The translations under genes were made by a program, and so were the position numbers. A stretch of 15,113 nt of DNA from an uncultured Peptococcaceae bacterium. Its GTDB lineage: Bacteria > Bacillota > Peptococcia > Peptococcales > Peptococcaceae. Position 1 is the first letter of the stretch. Each line of letters opens with the position of its first letter. The DNA is taken from NCBI GenBank assembly GCA_902492275.1, contig CABUKW010000067.1, positions 1 to 15,113 on the forward strand, written 5' to 3'. Shown here piece by piece: positions 1-7,975 of this stretch. Below the pieces are notes generated by a model. The model ran no database searches. It worked only from the letters and a program-made list of their open reading frames with translations, and was not told where the DNA came from.

Positions 1-900
1 TCGAAAACCTATAATTTTTCGTCTCTCTCGCAGCGATTGGATGTGGAATTGGTGGATTTATCAATCATTATTATCAATTATAATACAAAAAAGCTGACAA
101 AACAGGCGGTAGAAGCTATTTTTTCTACAAAACCTCGAGTTCAGTTTGAAATTATTATTGTAGATAATTCTGATTGCTCCAGTGAGTATTATGACGTTCT
201 GGATAATCGAGTCGTTTTGTTGTCTCATATTGAAAATCATGGCTTTGCGCACGGTTGCAATGCTGGCGCTAAGGTGGCCAAAGGACAATATTTGTTGTTT
301 TTAAATTCCGATACCGTTATGCAGCGAAACACGCTGGACGCTTCTGTGGAATATTTAGAACAACATCCAGAGGTAGGCGGTTTGGGCGTACAGGTGGTAT
401 TGGAAAACGGTGAATTGGATCATGCTTGTAAACGCGGTTTTCCTACGCCGTGGAACGCATTGTGCTATTTTATGCGCTTAGATAAAGTGTTCCCGAAAGT
501 TCCGTTGTTTAATGGATATCGCTTGAATCATTTAAAGCGCGACCAAATCCATCAGGTAGATGCAGTGACAGGCGCTTATCTGATGATGCCGACAAAGTTA
601 TATCGAGAGCTGCGGGGTTTCGATGAAGGCTTTTTTATGTATGGGGAAGATTTGGATTTGTGTTGGAGAATAAAGGCGGCCGGTTATCAGGTGGTGTATT
701 ATGCGCCGGTTCAATGCCTGCATCTGAAGGGACAAAGTGGACGAGCCAGCCGCAGCCCTTTTGTGCAGTATCACTTTTATAACGCAATGTTGATTTTTTA
801 CGATAGGTATTATCAGGACAAATACCCGAAATGGCTGACAGGCTTGGTGAAATGGGCGATTCGTAAAAAGATGCCAATATTGGACGGTGGACAAGGATGA
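1..900 (+). CDS. GT2 family glycosyltransferase, rhamnosyltransferase-like (5' end unresolved)
   Basis: Cytoplasmic GT-A-fold transferase, probably adding a sugar (likely rhamnose) to the growing lipid-linked polysaccharide. Counting from a possible TTG start at base 37, the sequence has the GT2 opening strand LSIIIINYNT (residues 8-17), VDNSD (42-46), GFAHGCNAG (69-77) and the metal-binding NSD (90-92). Further on come DAVTGAYLM (175-183) and GEDLDLCWRIKAAGY (203-217), which is the WbbL/RfbF-type acceptor-side signature. The C-terminal basic helix (about 240-280) may touch the membrane. Length is normal for the family. The reading frame is open to base 1. TTG (37, 49) and GTG (43, 52) codons are available, but none has a convincing Shine-Dalgarno sequence, so the gene may begin outside the window. 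Its stop overlaps the next start as ATGA, so the two genes are probably translationally coupled. The exact donor and linkage cannot be read from the sequence. Confidence 0.88.
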   Translation, partial: SKTYNFSSLSQRLDVELVDLSIIIINYNTKKLTKQAVEAIFSTKPRVQFEIIIVDNSDCSSEYYDVLDNRVVLLSHIENHGFAHGCNAGAKVAKGQYLLFLNSDTVMQRNTLDASVEYLEQHPEVGGLGVQVVLENGELDHACKRGFPTPWNALCYFMRLDKVFPKVPLFNGYRLNHLKRDQIHQVDAVTGAYLMMPTKLYRELRGFDEGFFMYGEDLDLCWRIKAAGYQVVYYAPVQCLHLKGQSGRASRSPFVQYHFYNAMLIFYDRYYQDKYPKWLTGLVKWAIRKKMPILDGGQG

Positions 901-1820
901 TCGATATTTTGATGGCTACCTATAATGGAGAAAAATTTTTACGGCCTCAGTTGGACTCTATCCTGCAGCAGAGCAATCAAAATTGGCGATTACTGATCCG
1001 CGACGATTGTTCCACCGATGCCACGGTGCAGATTATCAAAGAATACCAATTGCTGCGTCCAGAACAAATTGAATTGATACGGGCAGAACAGCCCAGCGGT
1101 TCGGCGCAGAATAATTTTTTTCAGCTGCTGCAATACAGCGAAGCGGATTATGTCATGTTTGCCGACCAGGATGATGTCTGGCTGTATCAAAAGATACAAG
1201 TTACATTAGATAAAATGCGACAAATGGAGCAGGAATACGGAACCAATATGCCGTTATTGGTACATACCGATTTGACTGTTGTGGACGCAGCGTTAAGGGT
1301 GATAAATCCTTCATTGTTCCAGATGCAGAACATGGATGCGGCGCGCAGCAAGCTAAACAATATTTTGGTGCAGAATATTGTGACAGGTTGCACCATGATG
1401 GTGAATCGTGCATTGCTGGATTTGGTCACAGAAATCCCAAAACAAGCCGTCATGCATGATATGTGGCTGGCGTTGGTGGCTTCGGCCTTCGGACAGATTT
1501 GCTTTATTGATCATGCTACCATGTTATATCGGCAGCATGGCGATAATGCCAATGGCGCAAAAAATGTAAAAACGCTGCAATATTTCTTATGGAAGCTGCG
1601 TTGCGGCCAAGAAATTCATCAGAATTTGTTAAAACAATATGGACAGGCAGGAGCGTTCTTAGAATGCTATCAGTCCAAGTTAAGCCAGGAACAAAAGGAA
1701 TTGTTGCGAGCGTATCGTTTATTTCAGGATAAAACAATGATTGAAAAAATAATAGCATTAAAAAAATTCCGGCTATGTAAGAAAGGCATTGTTCGGATAA
1801 TGGGACAAGTTTTGCGATAA
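897..1820 (+). CDS. RgpB-like rhamnosyltransferase (GT2)
   Basis: GT2 enzyme predicted to transfer L-rhamnose from dTDP-rhamnose to a lipid-linked polysaccharide at the inner face of the membrane. The 307-residue protein shows DILMATYNGEKFL (3-15), RDDCSTD (35-41), the donor/metal motif ADQDDVW (89-95), HTDLTVVD (123-130), VTGCTMMVN (162-170), MHDMW (186-190) and YRQH (211-214). This ordered set is what I remember of streptococcal RgpB/GacC-type alpha-1,3-rhamnosyltransferases, and the length matches. The ATG at 897 overlaps the previous stop (ATGA). The rfb genes follow directly and would supply its donor. The family call is firm. The linkage is inferred from family resemblance only. Confidence 0.9.
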   Translation: MIDILMATYNGEKFLRPQLDSILQQSNQNWRLLIRDDCSTDATVQIIKEYQLLRPEQIELIRAEQPSGSAQNNFFQLLQYSEADYVMFADQDDVWLYQKIQVTLDKMRQMEQEYGTNMPLLVHTDLTVVDAALRVINPSLFQMQNMDAARSKLNNILVQNIVTGCTMMVNRALLDLVTEIPKQAVMHDMWLALVASAFGQICFIDHATMLYRQHGDNANGAKNVKTLQYFLWKLRCGQEIHQNLLKQYGQAGAFLECYQSKLSQEQKELLRAYRLFQDKTMIEKIIALKKFRLCKKGIVRIMGQVLR

Positions 1821-1839
1821 CAATGAGAGGAGTTAGATC

Positions 1840-2718
1840 ATGAAAGGCATTATTTTAGCAGGCGGCAGTGGGACGCGGTTATATCCTTCCACACTGTCGG
1901 TATCCAAGCAAATATTAACGGTTTATGACAAGCCAATGGTGTATTATCCCATGTCTACCTTGATGCTGGCGGGGATACGGGATGTACTGATTATTTCTAC
2001 ACCGCGAGATCTTCCCGATTTTCAGGAATTATTCGGTGATGGCAGTCAATTAGGCATGACAATTCAGTATGCGGTGCAGCCGCAGCCCAATGGGTTGGCT
2101 GAAGCCTTTTTGATTGGAGAAACATTTATAGGCGATGACAATGTTTGTCTGGTACTGGGTGACAATATTTTTTATGGATATGGTTTTAGTGAACGGCTAC
2201 AGGCAGCGGCCAACCGGAAAGAGGGCGCGACGATTTTTGGATATCATGTCAGCGATCCGCAGGCCTTTGGCGTAGTAGAGTTTGATCACGAAGGCAATGT
2301 GCTGTCCATCGAAGAAAAACCGGTGCAGCCCAAATCCAATTATGCGGTACCAGGATTATATTTTTACGATAATCAAGTCATTGAAATTGCCAAAACCGTG
2401 GAGCCTTCTGCCCGTGGAGAAAAAGAAATTACAGCAGTCAACAACGCCTATTTGGAAATGGGAAAGCTAAAGGTAGAGTTGTTTGGCCGCGGTATGGCTT
2501 GGCTGGATACGGGAACCCATCAGGCTATGCAGGACGCCGCTAACTTTATTGAAGCCATTCAGAAACGGCAGGGATTATATGTAGCTTGCTTGGAAGAGAT
2601 TGCCTATCGAAATCAATGGATTAGCAAGGAGAAACTGTTGGAACATGCTGAACATTATAAAAAGAGCGATTATGGGAAATATCTGTTTAAAGTGGCCGAC
2701 ATGGTGCAGGAGGGTTGA
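1840..2718 (+). CDS. rfbA: Glucose-1-phosphate thymidylyltransferase (RmlA)
   Basis: First step of dTDP-L-rhamnose synthesis: glucose-1-phosphate plus dTTP gives dTDP-glucose and pyrophosphate, in the cytoplasm. The 292-residue protein has the nucleotidyltransferase signature GGSGTRLYP (8-16), K23 and K31 in the SKQ and YDKPM segments, QPNGLAEAF (82-90), the metal-binding LGDN (106-109), EEKP, and the late GMAWLDTGTH segment. Length is typical of RmlA. The start is well placed: AGAGGAG at 1826-1832 lies 7 bases before the ATG. It opens the four-gene rhamnose block and is only 3 bases from rfbD. dTDP-rhamnose normally feeds back on this enzyme in the family; nothing in the DNA suggests extra control. 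Confidence 0.97.
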   Translation: MKGIILAGGSGTRLYPSTLSVSKQILTVYDKPMVYYPMSTLMLAGIRDVLIISTPRDLPDFQELFGDGSQLGMTIQYAVQPQPNGLAEAFLIGETFIGDDNVCLVLGDNIFYGYGFSERLQAAANRKEGATIFGYHVSDPQAFGVVEFDHEGNVLSIEEKPVQPKSNYAVPGLYFYDNQVIEIAKTVEPSARGEKEITAVNNAYLEMGKLKVELFGRGMAWLDTGTHQAMQDAANFIEAIQKRQGLYVACLEEIAYRNQWISKEKLLEHAEHYKKSDYGKYLFKVADMVQEG

Positions 2719-2721
2719 GGT

Positions 2722-3630
2722 ATGAGATTGTTTATTACTGGCGCCAATGGTCAATTGGGCACTGAATTACTGGAAATGCTGCACAGCGGAAGGGTCGAGA
2801 TTGGCGCCATTCCAGCAGCTTATGCGACGGCAGAGATTTTAGCAGTGGATAAAACGCAGCTGGATTTAACAAATTTTACGGCATTACAGCAGACGCTGCA
2901 GCAGTTTAAGCCAGATGTGATGATCAATTGCGCTGCGTTCACAAATGTGGATGGCTGCGAAATCAATCAGGATACCGCTTTTCTGGTGAACAGTGTGGTG
3001 CCCCAGCAGCTGGCGCTGTATGCGGAAAAAACAGGTTGTAAGCTGGTGCAGGTTTCCACCGATTATGTGTTTGCCGGCAATGGAACAATGCCCTATCGAG
3101 AGTGGGATGTTTGTGCGCCTAACAGCATTTATGGGAAATCTAAATACTTAGGAGAACAGTATGCCTTACAGTGCGGTAGAGCTTTTGTGGTGCGCACCGC
3201 TTGGCTCTATGGCTATCATGGCCATAACTTTATCAAAACCATTGTAAAAGCAGCCAAAGCAGGTAAGTCATTAACGGTGGTAAAAGACCAGTTGGGCAAT
3301 CCTACCAATGCCAATGATTTGGCCTATCATATTCTGAAATTGGCTGTCACGGAGCAATATGGGATTTATCACTGTACCAACAATGGTATTTGCAGCTGGT
3401 ACGATTTTGCCTGTGCCTTTTTGCAAATGGCAGGAATAGAAAATCAACCGGTTGCCTGTAGTACAGAGGAATTTTATGCAGGAAAAGAGCCAAAGCCAGC
3501 CAATCGTCCAGCTTATTCGGCGTTGGATAATATGGCTTTGCGCAATACAGTGGGCGATGAAATGCGCAATTGGCAGGATGCGTTGGCCCAGTATATGAAG
3601 AATGGATTAGAAAGAGGTATTTTTGCATGA
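2722..3630 (+). CDS. rfbD: dTDP-4-dehydrorhamnose reductase (RmlD)
   Basis: Last step of the pathway: NAD(P)H-dependent reduction of dTDP-4-keto-L-rhamnose to dTDP-L-rhamnose. It is a short-chain dehydrogenase-type Rossmann protein of 302 residues with the nucleotide loop GANGQLG (7-13), NCAAFTNVD (69-77), STDYVF (112-117) and the catalytic pair Y137/K141 in YGKSK. RTAWLYG (158-164) and RPAYSALDN (262-270) are also typical of RmlD. The ribosome site AGGAGGG ends 7 bases before the ATG, inside the end of rfbA. Its stop overlaps the rfbB start as ATGA. No abnormal residue was noticed. Confidence 0.97.
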   Translation: MRLFITGANGQLGTELLEMLHSGRVEIGAIPAAYATAEILAVDKTQLDLTNFTALQQTLQQFKPDVMINCAAFTNVDGCEINQDTAFLVNSVVPQQLALYAEKTGCKLVQVSTDYVFAGNGTMPYREWDVCAPNSIYGKSKYLGEQYALQCGRAFVVRTAWLYGYHGHNFIKTIVKAAKAGKSLTVVKDQLGNPTNANDLAYHILKLAVTEQYGIYHCTNNGICSWYDFACAFLQMAGIENQPVACSTEEFYAGKEPKPANRPAYSALDNMALRNTVGDEMRNWQDALAQYMKNGLERGIFA

Positions 3631-4682
3631 AAACCTATCTTGTAACCGGCGGCGCTGGGTTCATCGGCTCCAATTTTATACTATATATGCTGAAGAAACA
3701 TGATGCAGTTCGTATCATCAATTTAGATAAGCTGACCTATGCAGGAAATCTGGAAAATTTAAACGAGGTTGCGTCGGATGAACGTCATATTTTTGTGCAG
3801 GGCGATATCTGTGATAGCCAATTAGTAGCAGAGCTTTTCCGGCAATATGATATTGATTATGTAGTCAATTTTGCCGCGGAAAGTCATGTAGACCGCAGCA
3901 TTAGCGACCCTGGCGTTTTTTTGCAGACCAATGTATTGGGCACCATGAATTTATTGAATCAGGCCAGGGCAGCCTGGCGTATTGGCGATGATCAATACAA
4001 GGAAGGCGTAAAATATTTACAGGTTTCTACCGATGAAGTATATGGTTCGCTGGGTGCAGAGGGATATTTTACGGAAGAGACGCCGTTAAATCCCCATAGC
4101 CCTTATTCGGCCAGCAAAGCCTCGGCCGATTTATTTGTGCAGGCATATCATGACACATACAAGCTGCCAATCAATATTACCCGCTGCTCTAACAACTATG
4201 GTCCCTATCAGTTTCCGGAAAAGCTGATTCCTTTGATGCTGAACAATGCCTTGCAGCATAAAGCACTGCCTGTGTATGGCGACGGCTTAAACGTGCGGGA
4301 CTGGCTTTATGTGGCGGATCATTGTAAAGCCATTGATATGGTGCTAAACCGGGGACGTATTGGTCAGGTATATAATGTGGGCGGACATAATGAACGCACT
4401 AACATTACCATTGTGAAAACCATTTTGCAGCAGCTGCAGCAAGTAGACAGCACGATTGATGAACAGCTGATTCAATATGTGCAGGACCGTAAAGGCCATG
4501 ATCGCCGTTATGGTATTGATCCGACAAAGATTCGGGAAGAATTGGGCTGGTGTCCGGAAACTGATTTTGAAACAGGTATTCAGCTGACCATTGCTTGGTA
4601 TTTAGAGCATACACAGTGGACAGAAAACATTGTGAATGGAGCGTATCAACAGTATTACGAAACGATGTATGGAAACCGATAA
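3627..4682 (+). CDS. rfbB: dTDP-glucose 4,6-dehydratase (RmlB)
   Basis: Second pathway step: NAD-dependent dehydration of dTDP-glucose to dTDP-4-keto-6-deoxyglucose. The 351-residue protein has the Rossmann loop GGAGFIGSN (8-16), DKLTYAGNLENL (34-45), AAESHVDRSI (83-92), the catalytic STDEVYG (134-140) containing T135/D136/E137, YSASK (Y160, K164) and RCSNNYGPYQFPEKL. All expected RmlB active-site residues are present. The frame also extends upstream to an ATG at 3570. The ATG at 3627 is preferred because the protein then begins right at the Rossmann strand (MKTYLVTGG), AGAGG lies 9 bases upstream, and it forms a normal ATGA overlap with rfbD. Confidence 0.97.
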   Translation: MKTYLVTGGAGFIGSNFILYMLKKHDAVRIINLDKLTYAGNLENLNEVASDERHIFVQGDICDSQLVAELFRQYDIDYVVNFAAESHVDRSISDPGVFLQTNVLGTMNLLNQARAAWRIGDDQYKEGVKYLQVSTDEVYGSLGAEGYFTEETPLNPHSPYSASKASADLFVQAYHDTYKLPINITRCSNNYGPYQFPEKLIPLMLNNALQHKALPVYGDGLNVRDWLYVADHCKAIDMVLNRGRIGQVYNVGGHNERTNITIVKTILQQLQQVDSTIDEQLIQYVQDRKGHDRRYGIDPTKIREELGWCPETDFETGIQLTIAWYLEHTQWTENIVNGAYQQYYETMYGNR

Positions 4683-4718
4683 TGGGACATAGTTGCGTTA
4701 ATGAAAAAACAACAAGTT

Positions 4719-4756
4719 TTTGCGGGGCCAAGTCCCCGCAAAGTACATACTTTTGC
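4719..4756 (+). promoter_or_regulatory. Overlapping hairpins in the rfbB-rfbC gap
   Basis: The 92 bases between rfbB and rfbC contain a perfect 9-bp inverted repeat: TTTGCGGGG (4719-4727) and CCCCGCAAA (4734-4742) with a 6-base loop. A second, imperfect one overlaps it: GCAAAGTA (4738-4745) pairs with TACTTTTGC (4748-4756) with one bulged T. The two share GCAAA at 4738-4742 and cannot both form. No run of T follows the strong stem, so it does not look like a complete intrinsic terminator. It could tune rfbC expression, stabilise or process the transcript, or be a copy of a dispersed palindromic repeat. The rfbC ribosome site AAGGAG (4761-4766) begins 5 bases after the second stem. Confidence 0.6.
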
Positions 4757-4774
4757 AGAAAAGGAGCACATAAC

Positions 4775-5332
4775 ATGAACATAATTGCAACCAATGTTTT
4801 GGATGTTTATATCATAGAACCGCAGGTGTTTGGCGACCATAGAGGCTGGTTTATGGAAAGCTGGAGTCAGCGCAAGCTGGAAGAGAAAGGCCTGTATTAT
4901 AATTTTGTGCAGGATAATCAATCTTATTCGGCCAAGAAAGGCACCTTGCGAGGGCTGCACTTTCAAAATGGCGAGGCCAGTCAGGCTAAACTGGTGCGCT
5001 GTGCCAGAGGGGCCGTGCTGGATGTGGCCGTAGATTTGCGGAAGGGCTCCCCTACTTATAAAAAGTGGGTGGCGGTAGAATTATCTGCGGAAAACAAGCG
5101 GCAGCTCCTAATCCCTCGCGGCTTTGCCCATGGCTTTGTAACCTTGACTGATGATGTGGAATTTTTATATAAGGCGGATAACTATTACAATCAGCCTGCG
5201 GAACGCAGTATTTTGTGGAGCGATCCAGAGTTGGCAATTGATTGGGGTATAGAAACGCCGATTGTAGCAGAAAAAGATGGAAAAGCACCGCTATTGCAAG
5301 ATAGCGATGTGAATTTTGTGTATAGAGGGTAG
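4775..5332 (+). CDS. rfbC: dTDP-4-dehydrorhamnose 3,5-epimerase (RmlC)
   Basis: Third pathway step: epimerisation at C3 and C5 of dTDP-4-keto-6-deoxyglucose, without cofactor. The 185-residue cupin has FGDHRGWFMESW (19-30), QDNQSYSAKKGTLRGLHFQ (46-64) containing R59 and the catalytic-base H62, KLVRCARGAVLDVAVDLR (72-89), IPRGFAHGF (113-121) with H119, and LYKADNYY (131-138), which should hold the catalytic tyrosine. Length is normal for RmlC. A longer in-frame extension to 4595 exists but runs back through the hairpin gap and rfbB. ATG 4775 is chosen because AAGGAG lies 8 bases upstream and the cupin domain starts at once. It follows rfbB after a 92-base gap. Confidence 0.96.
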   Translation: MNIIATNVLDVYIIEPQVFGDHRGWFMESWSQRKLEEKGLYYNFVQDNQSYSAKKGTLRGLHFQNGEASQAKLVRCARGAVLDVAVDLRKGSPTYKKWVAVELSAENKRQLLIPRGFAHGFVTLTDDVEFLYKADNYYNQPAERSILWSDPELAIDWGIETPIVAEKDGKAPLLQDSDVNFVYRG

Positions 5333-5337
5333 AAACC

Positions 5338-6720
5338 GTGAAACAACAATTAAAGCGCATACCGGTATATGCTGCAATCTTCGTGTTGATATTTTTCGTT
5401 TGCCAGGTTTTTTTCACGCCAGGGTTGGATGAAACTTCTGTGCGGTTGCAAATGATATGTCCGTCAAATGATGAGTATCAGCTATTTTATCTCAATGAAC
5501 AAGTTGTAGAATTCAGTGAAGCTGCGTCGCAAAAGCAGGCGATTGTCGGCAATAAAAATATGCAGGAGGTCAAATTTGATTTAACGGGCCAAGATTATAC
5601 ACAGGTGCGGATTGACTTGGGTACGCAAGCAGAAAAAACAATTTTACTGAAAGAAATTTCATTCTTAAATAAAAATCTGAAAAGCGACTATGACGCTGCA
5701 AAGCTTCGTAATGAGATAGCCGTGGGACAAATCACGCTCCATGATCTAGAGATACAAATGGTAGATGATGCAGATGCAGTACAACTAAAAACGTTGGGAA
5801 ATGATCCGTTTCTGCAGTTTTCACAATTGGATCTACAGCCGATTTCAACTAAGACTCCATTATTTTGGCCTTTTTTGATTGCTGCTGTTTTGACAGTGTT
5901 TGTTTACCGTCATGTGTATTTAAAAGAAATCGCAGGATTTTTCAGAGATTTATGGCAAAATAAACGCTTAATTTTTTCGTTAGCCAAAAATGATTTTAAA
6001 ACCAAATATGCAGGCTCTTATTTCGGCATTGTTTGGGCTTTTGTGCAGCCCGTTTGCACCATTCTGGTGTTTTGGTTTGTTTTTGAAATTGGTTTCCGCT
6101 CTGCGCCTGTATCCGATGTGCCGTTTGCCTTATGGCTGTCCTGTGGTTTAGTGCCATGGTTTTTCTTCTCTGATGGTTGGAATGGTGCTACGAATGCTTT
6201 CATGGAATATAACTATCTGGTAAAAAAAGTGGTTTTTAAAATTAGTGTTTTACCAGTGGTAAAAATATTATCGGCATTGTTTGTACATTGCTTTTTTATT
6301 GTGTTTCTATTTGCGTTATTTGCTTGCTACCGGATTTATCCTACCATAGCAGCATTGCAGATTCTTTACTATACAGTTTGTCTTTGTGCGTTGCTGGTAG
6401 CGCTTTCTTTTATCACATCTTCTGTTATTGTCTTTTTTAAAGATTTAGGACAAATGATTGCAATTTTTCTGCAGTTTGGCATGTGGCTGACCCCCATTAT
6501 GTGGTCCATTGATATTATGCCGGCAAAATATTTGAGCCTGATTAAATTAAATCCTATGTATTATATTGTGGATGGATATCGCAATGCTTTGATTACTGGA
6601 CTGCCACTGTTTTCAGACGTAAAACTCAGCTTGTATTTCTGGGTGGTAACCATTTGTTTATTTGTAATTGGGATTGTGCTGTTCCGCAAACTGCGTCCCC
6701 ATTTTGCCGATGTATTGTAA
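5338..6720 (+). CDS. wzm: Polysaccharide ABC exporter permease (Wzm/RgpC type) with N-terminal extracytoplasmic domain
   Basis: Membrane half of an ABC-2 exporter that moves a finished lipid-linked polysaccharide across the cytoplasmic membrane together with the ATPase encoded next. The conserved permease is residues 205-460: LAKNDFKTKYAGSYFGIVWAFVQP region (215-238), about six membrane segments, LTPIMWS (384-390), LNPMY (404-408) and the typical C-terminal RPHFADVL (453-460). The oddity is the first about 195 residues. TM1 at about 10-27 is followed by about 145 mostly beta-like residues (34-170) and TM2 (about 174-191), which places that domain outside the membrane. Wzm proteins are usually about 260 residues; this one has 460. 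GTG start at 5338 with AGAGGG 8 bases upstream. It begins 5 bases after rfbC and ends 11 bases before wzt. Confidence 0.92.
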   Translation: MKQQLKRIPVYAAIFVLIFFVCQVFFTPGLDETSVRLQMICPSNDEYQLFYLNEQVVEFSEAASQKQAIVGNKNMQEVKFDLTGQDYTQVRIDLGTQAEKTILLKEISFLNKNLKSDYDAAKLRNEIAVGQITLHDLEIQMVDDADAVQLKTLGNDPFLQFSQLDLQPISTKTPLFWPFLIAAVLTVFVYRHVYLKEIAGFFRDLWQNKRLIFSLAKNDFKTKYAGSYFGIVWAFVQPVCTILVFWFVFEIGFRSAPVSDVPFALWLSCGLVPWFFFSDGWNGATNAFMEYNYLVKKVVFKISVLPVVKILSALFVHCFFIVFLFALFACYRIYPTIAALQILYYTVCLCALLVALSFITSSVIVFFKDLGQMIAIFLQFGMWLTPIMWSIDIMPAKYLSLIKLNPMYYIVDGYRNALITGLPLFSDVKLSLYFWVVTICLFVIGIVLFRKLRPHFADVL

Positions 6721-6731
6721 GGAGCGTTGTG

Positions 6732-7952
6732 ATGGAAACCAAAACGATGATTGAAATTCGTGATTTGACGAAGGTATATAAGATTTATGACAAACCCATT
6801 GACCGGTTGAAAGAGTCCTTGAGTTTAACCCATAAGCAGTATTCTAAAGAGTTTTTTGCATTGAATGGGATTAATTTGACGATATGCAAAGGGGAAAATG
6901 TGGGCATCATCGGTACAAATGGTGCAGGAAAATCGACTTTGTTAAAAATCATTACTGGCGTACTGTCTCCAACCAGCGGCAGTGTAAAGGTAAACGGGAA
7001 AATTTCCGCATTGCTGGAATTGGGCGCTGGGTTTAATCCAGAATATACAGGCTTAGAGAATATTTATTTAAACGGTACGATGATGGGATATTCTCATGAA
7101 GAAGTAGACATAAGAATAGAAGATATTTTGCAATTTGCCGATATTGGGGATTTTATCCATCAACCAATAAAAACATATTCCAGCGGCATGTTTGCGCGCC
7201 TGGCTTTTGCAGTGGCCATTAATGTAGAGCCTGAAATATTAATTATTGATGAGGTATTAGCAGTTGGCGATTCTAGATTTCAAATGAAATGTATTGAAAA
7301 AATGAGGGAGTTAAAAGAAAAAGGAACCACGATTCTATTTGTATCACATGCGACGGAGCAGGTAAAACGATTCTGTGATAAAGCGGTTTGGATAAAAGAT
7401 GGGATAGTACATATGCAAGGGGAAGCCAGCCAAATTGTTGACTTATATGAAAATTATATGAAATATGGGGTAGCTGGAGAAGTCAATTTGTTAAGCACAT
7501 TTGAAAATGAGGATATGTTAAATGATTTTCAGATGCCTGAAGACGATTCTATTATGGCTGCGATTGTGGAAGTAGAAATGCCTAAAACACATTACAAGAC
7601 ATTTGATACTTTGATTGTTGATGTAACTTATGAAATTTATGATGAAAAGATTGAAACTTTCCTACTTGGAGTTGCAATTTATACATCTGATAGGAAAGGA
7701 TATATTTTTGGTCCTAATACATTTTTGGATAAAGAAAAGATTCCTCAAAAAAGAGGACGACATAAGGTACAGTATGTAATTCCGAAGTTGCTATTATTAC
7801 AAGGCAGCTATGCAATAGATGTTGGTTTATTTGCGAATGAAGGAATTGTAATGTTGGATTATCGTGAAAGTATCTGTAGTTTCGATATATCTAATTTGTA
7901 TTTTTCGGAGGGTCAATTTTACATGGAACATCTTTGGAAAATATTAAAATAA
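6732..7952 (+). CDS. wzt: Polysaccharide ABC exporter ATPase (Wzt/RgpD type) with C-terminal glycan-recognition domain
   Basis: Cytoplasmic ATPase that powers export through the preceding permease. Residues 1-245 form the ABC domain: Walker A GTNGAGKST (61-69), the O-antigen-exporter segment LLELGAGFNPEYTGLENIYLNG (94-115), signature YSSGM (149-153), Walker B ILIIDE (169-174) and H206. Residues about 275-390 match a Wzt_C-type beta-sandwich (VTYEIYDE, LLGVAIYTSD, FGPNTFLD, YVIPKLLLLQGSYAIDVGLF). In E. coli O8/O9a-type systems this domain binds the modified end of the chain before export. ATG 6732 is chosen because AAGGAG lies 7 bases upstream; an adjacent GTG (6729) is a weaker option. The DNA turns AT-rich in the second half of the gene. 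Confidence 0.95.
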   Translation: METKTMIEIRDLTKVYKIYDKPIDRLKESLSLTHKQYSKEFFALNGINLTICKGENVGIIGTNGAGKSTLLKIITGVLSPTSGSVKVNGKISALLELGAGFNPEYTGLENIYLNGTMMGYSHEEVDIRIEDILQFADIGDFIHQPIKTYSSGMFARLAFAVAINVEPEILIIDEVLAVGDSRFQMKCIEKMRELKEKGTTILFVSHATEQVKRFCDKAVWIKDGIVHMQGEASQIVDLYENYMKYGVAGEVNLLSTFENEDMLNDFQMPEDDSIMAAIVEVEMPKTHYKTFDTLIVDVTYEIYDEKIETFLLGVAIYTSDRKGYIFGPNTFLDKEKIPQKRGRHKVQYVIPKLLLLQGSYAIDVGLFANEGIVMLDYRESICSFDISNLYFSEGQFYMEHLWKILK

Positions 7953-7975
7953 TTTAAGTTTGGATGTGTGTAAAA

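Noticed and set aside
3570..3626. Longer N-terminus for rfbB starting at 3570
   Set aside because: It would overlap rfbD by 61 bases and add residues before the Rossmann strand. ATG 3627 has the ribosome site and the ATGA overlap.
4595..4774. Longer N-terminus for rfbC starting at 4595
   Set aside because: The 60 extra codons run through the end of rfbB and the hairpins and match nothing in RmlC. AAGGAG before 4775 decides the start.
4405..4794. A 129-codon open frame on the minus strand across the end of rfbB and the hairpin gap
   Set aside because: It is antisense to the conserved rfbB coding region, shows no recognisable domain and depends on chance absence of stops.
6654..6731. Longer N-terminus for the exporter ATPase starting at 6654
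   Set aside because: The extension lies inside the permease gene in another frame, and AAGGAG directly precedes ATG 6732.
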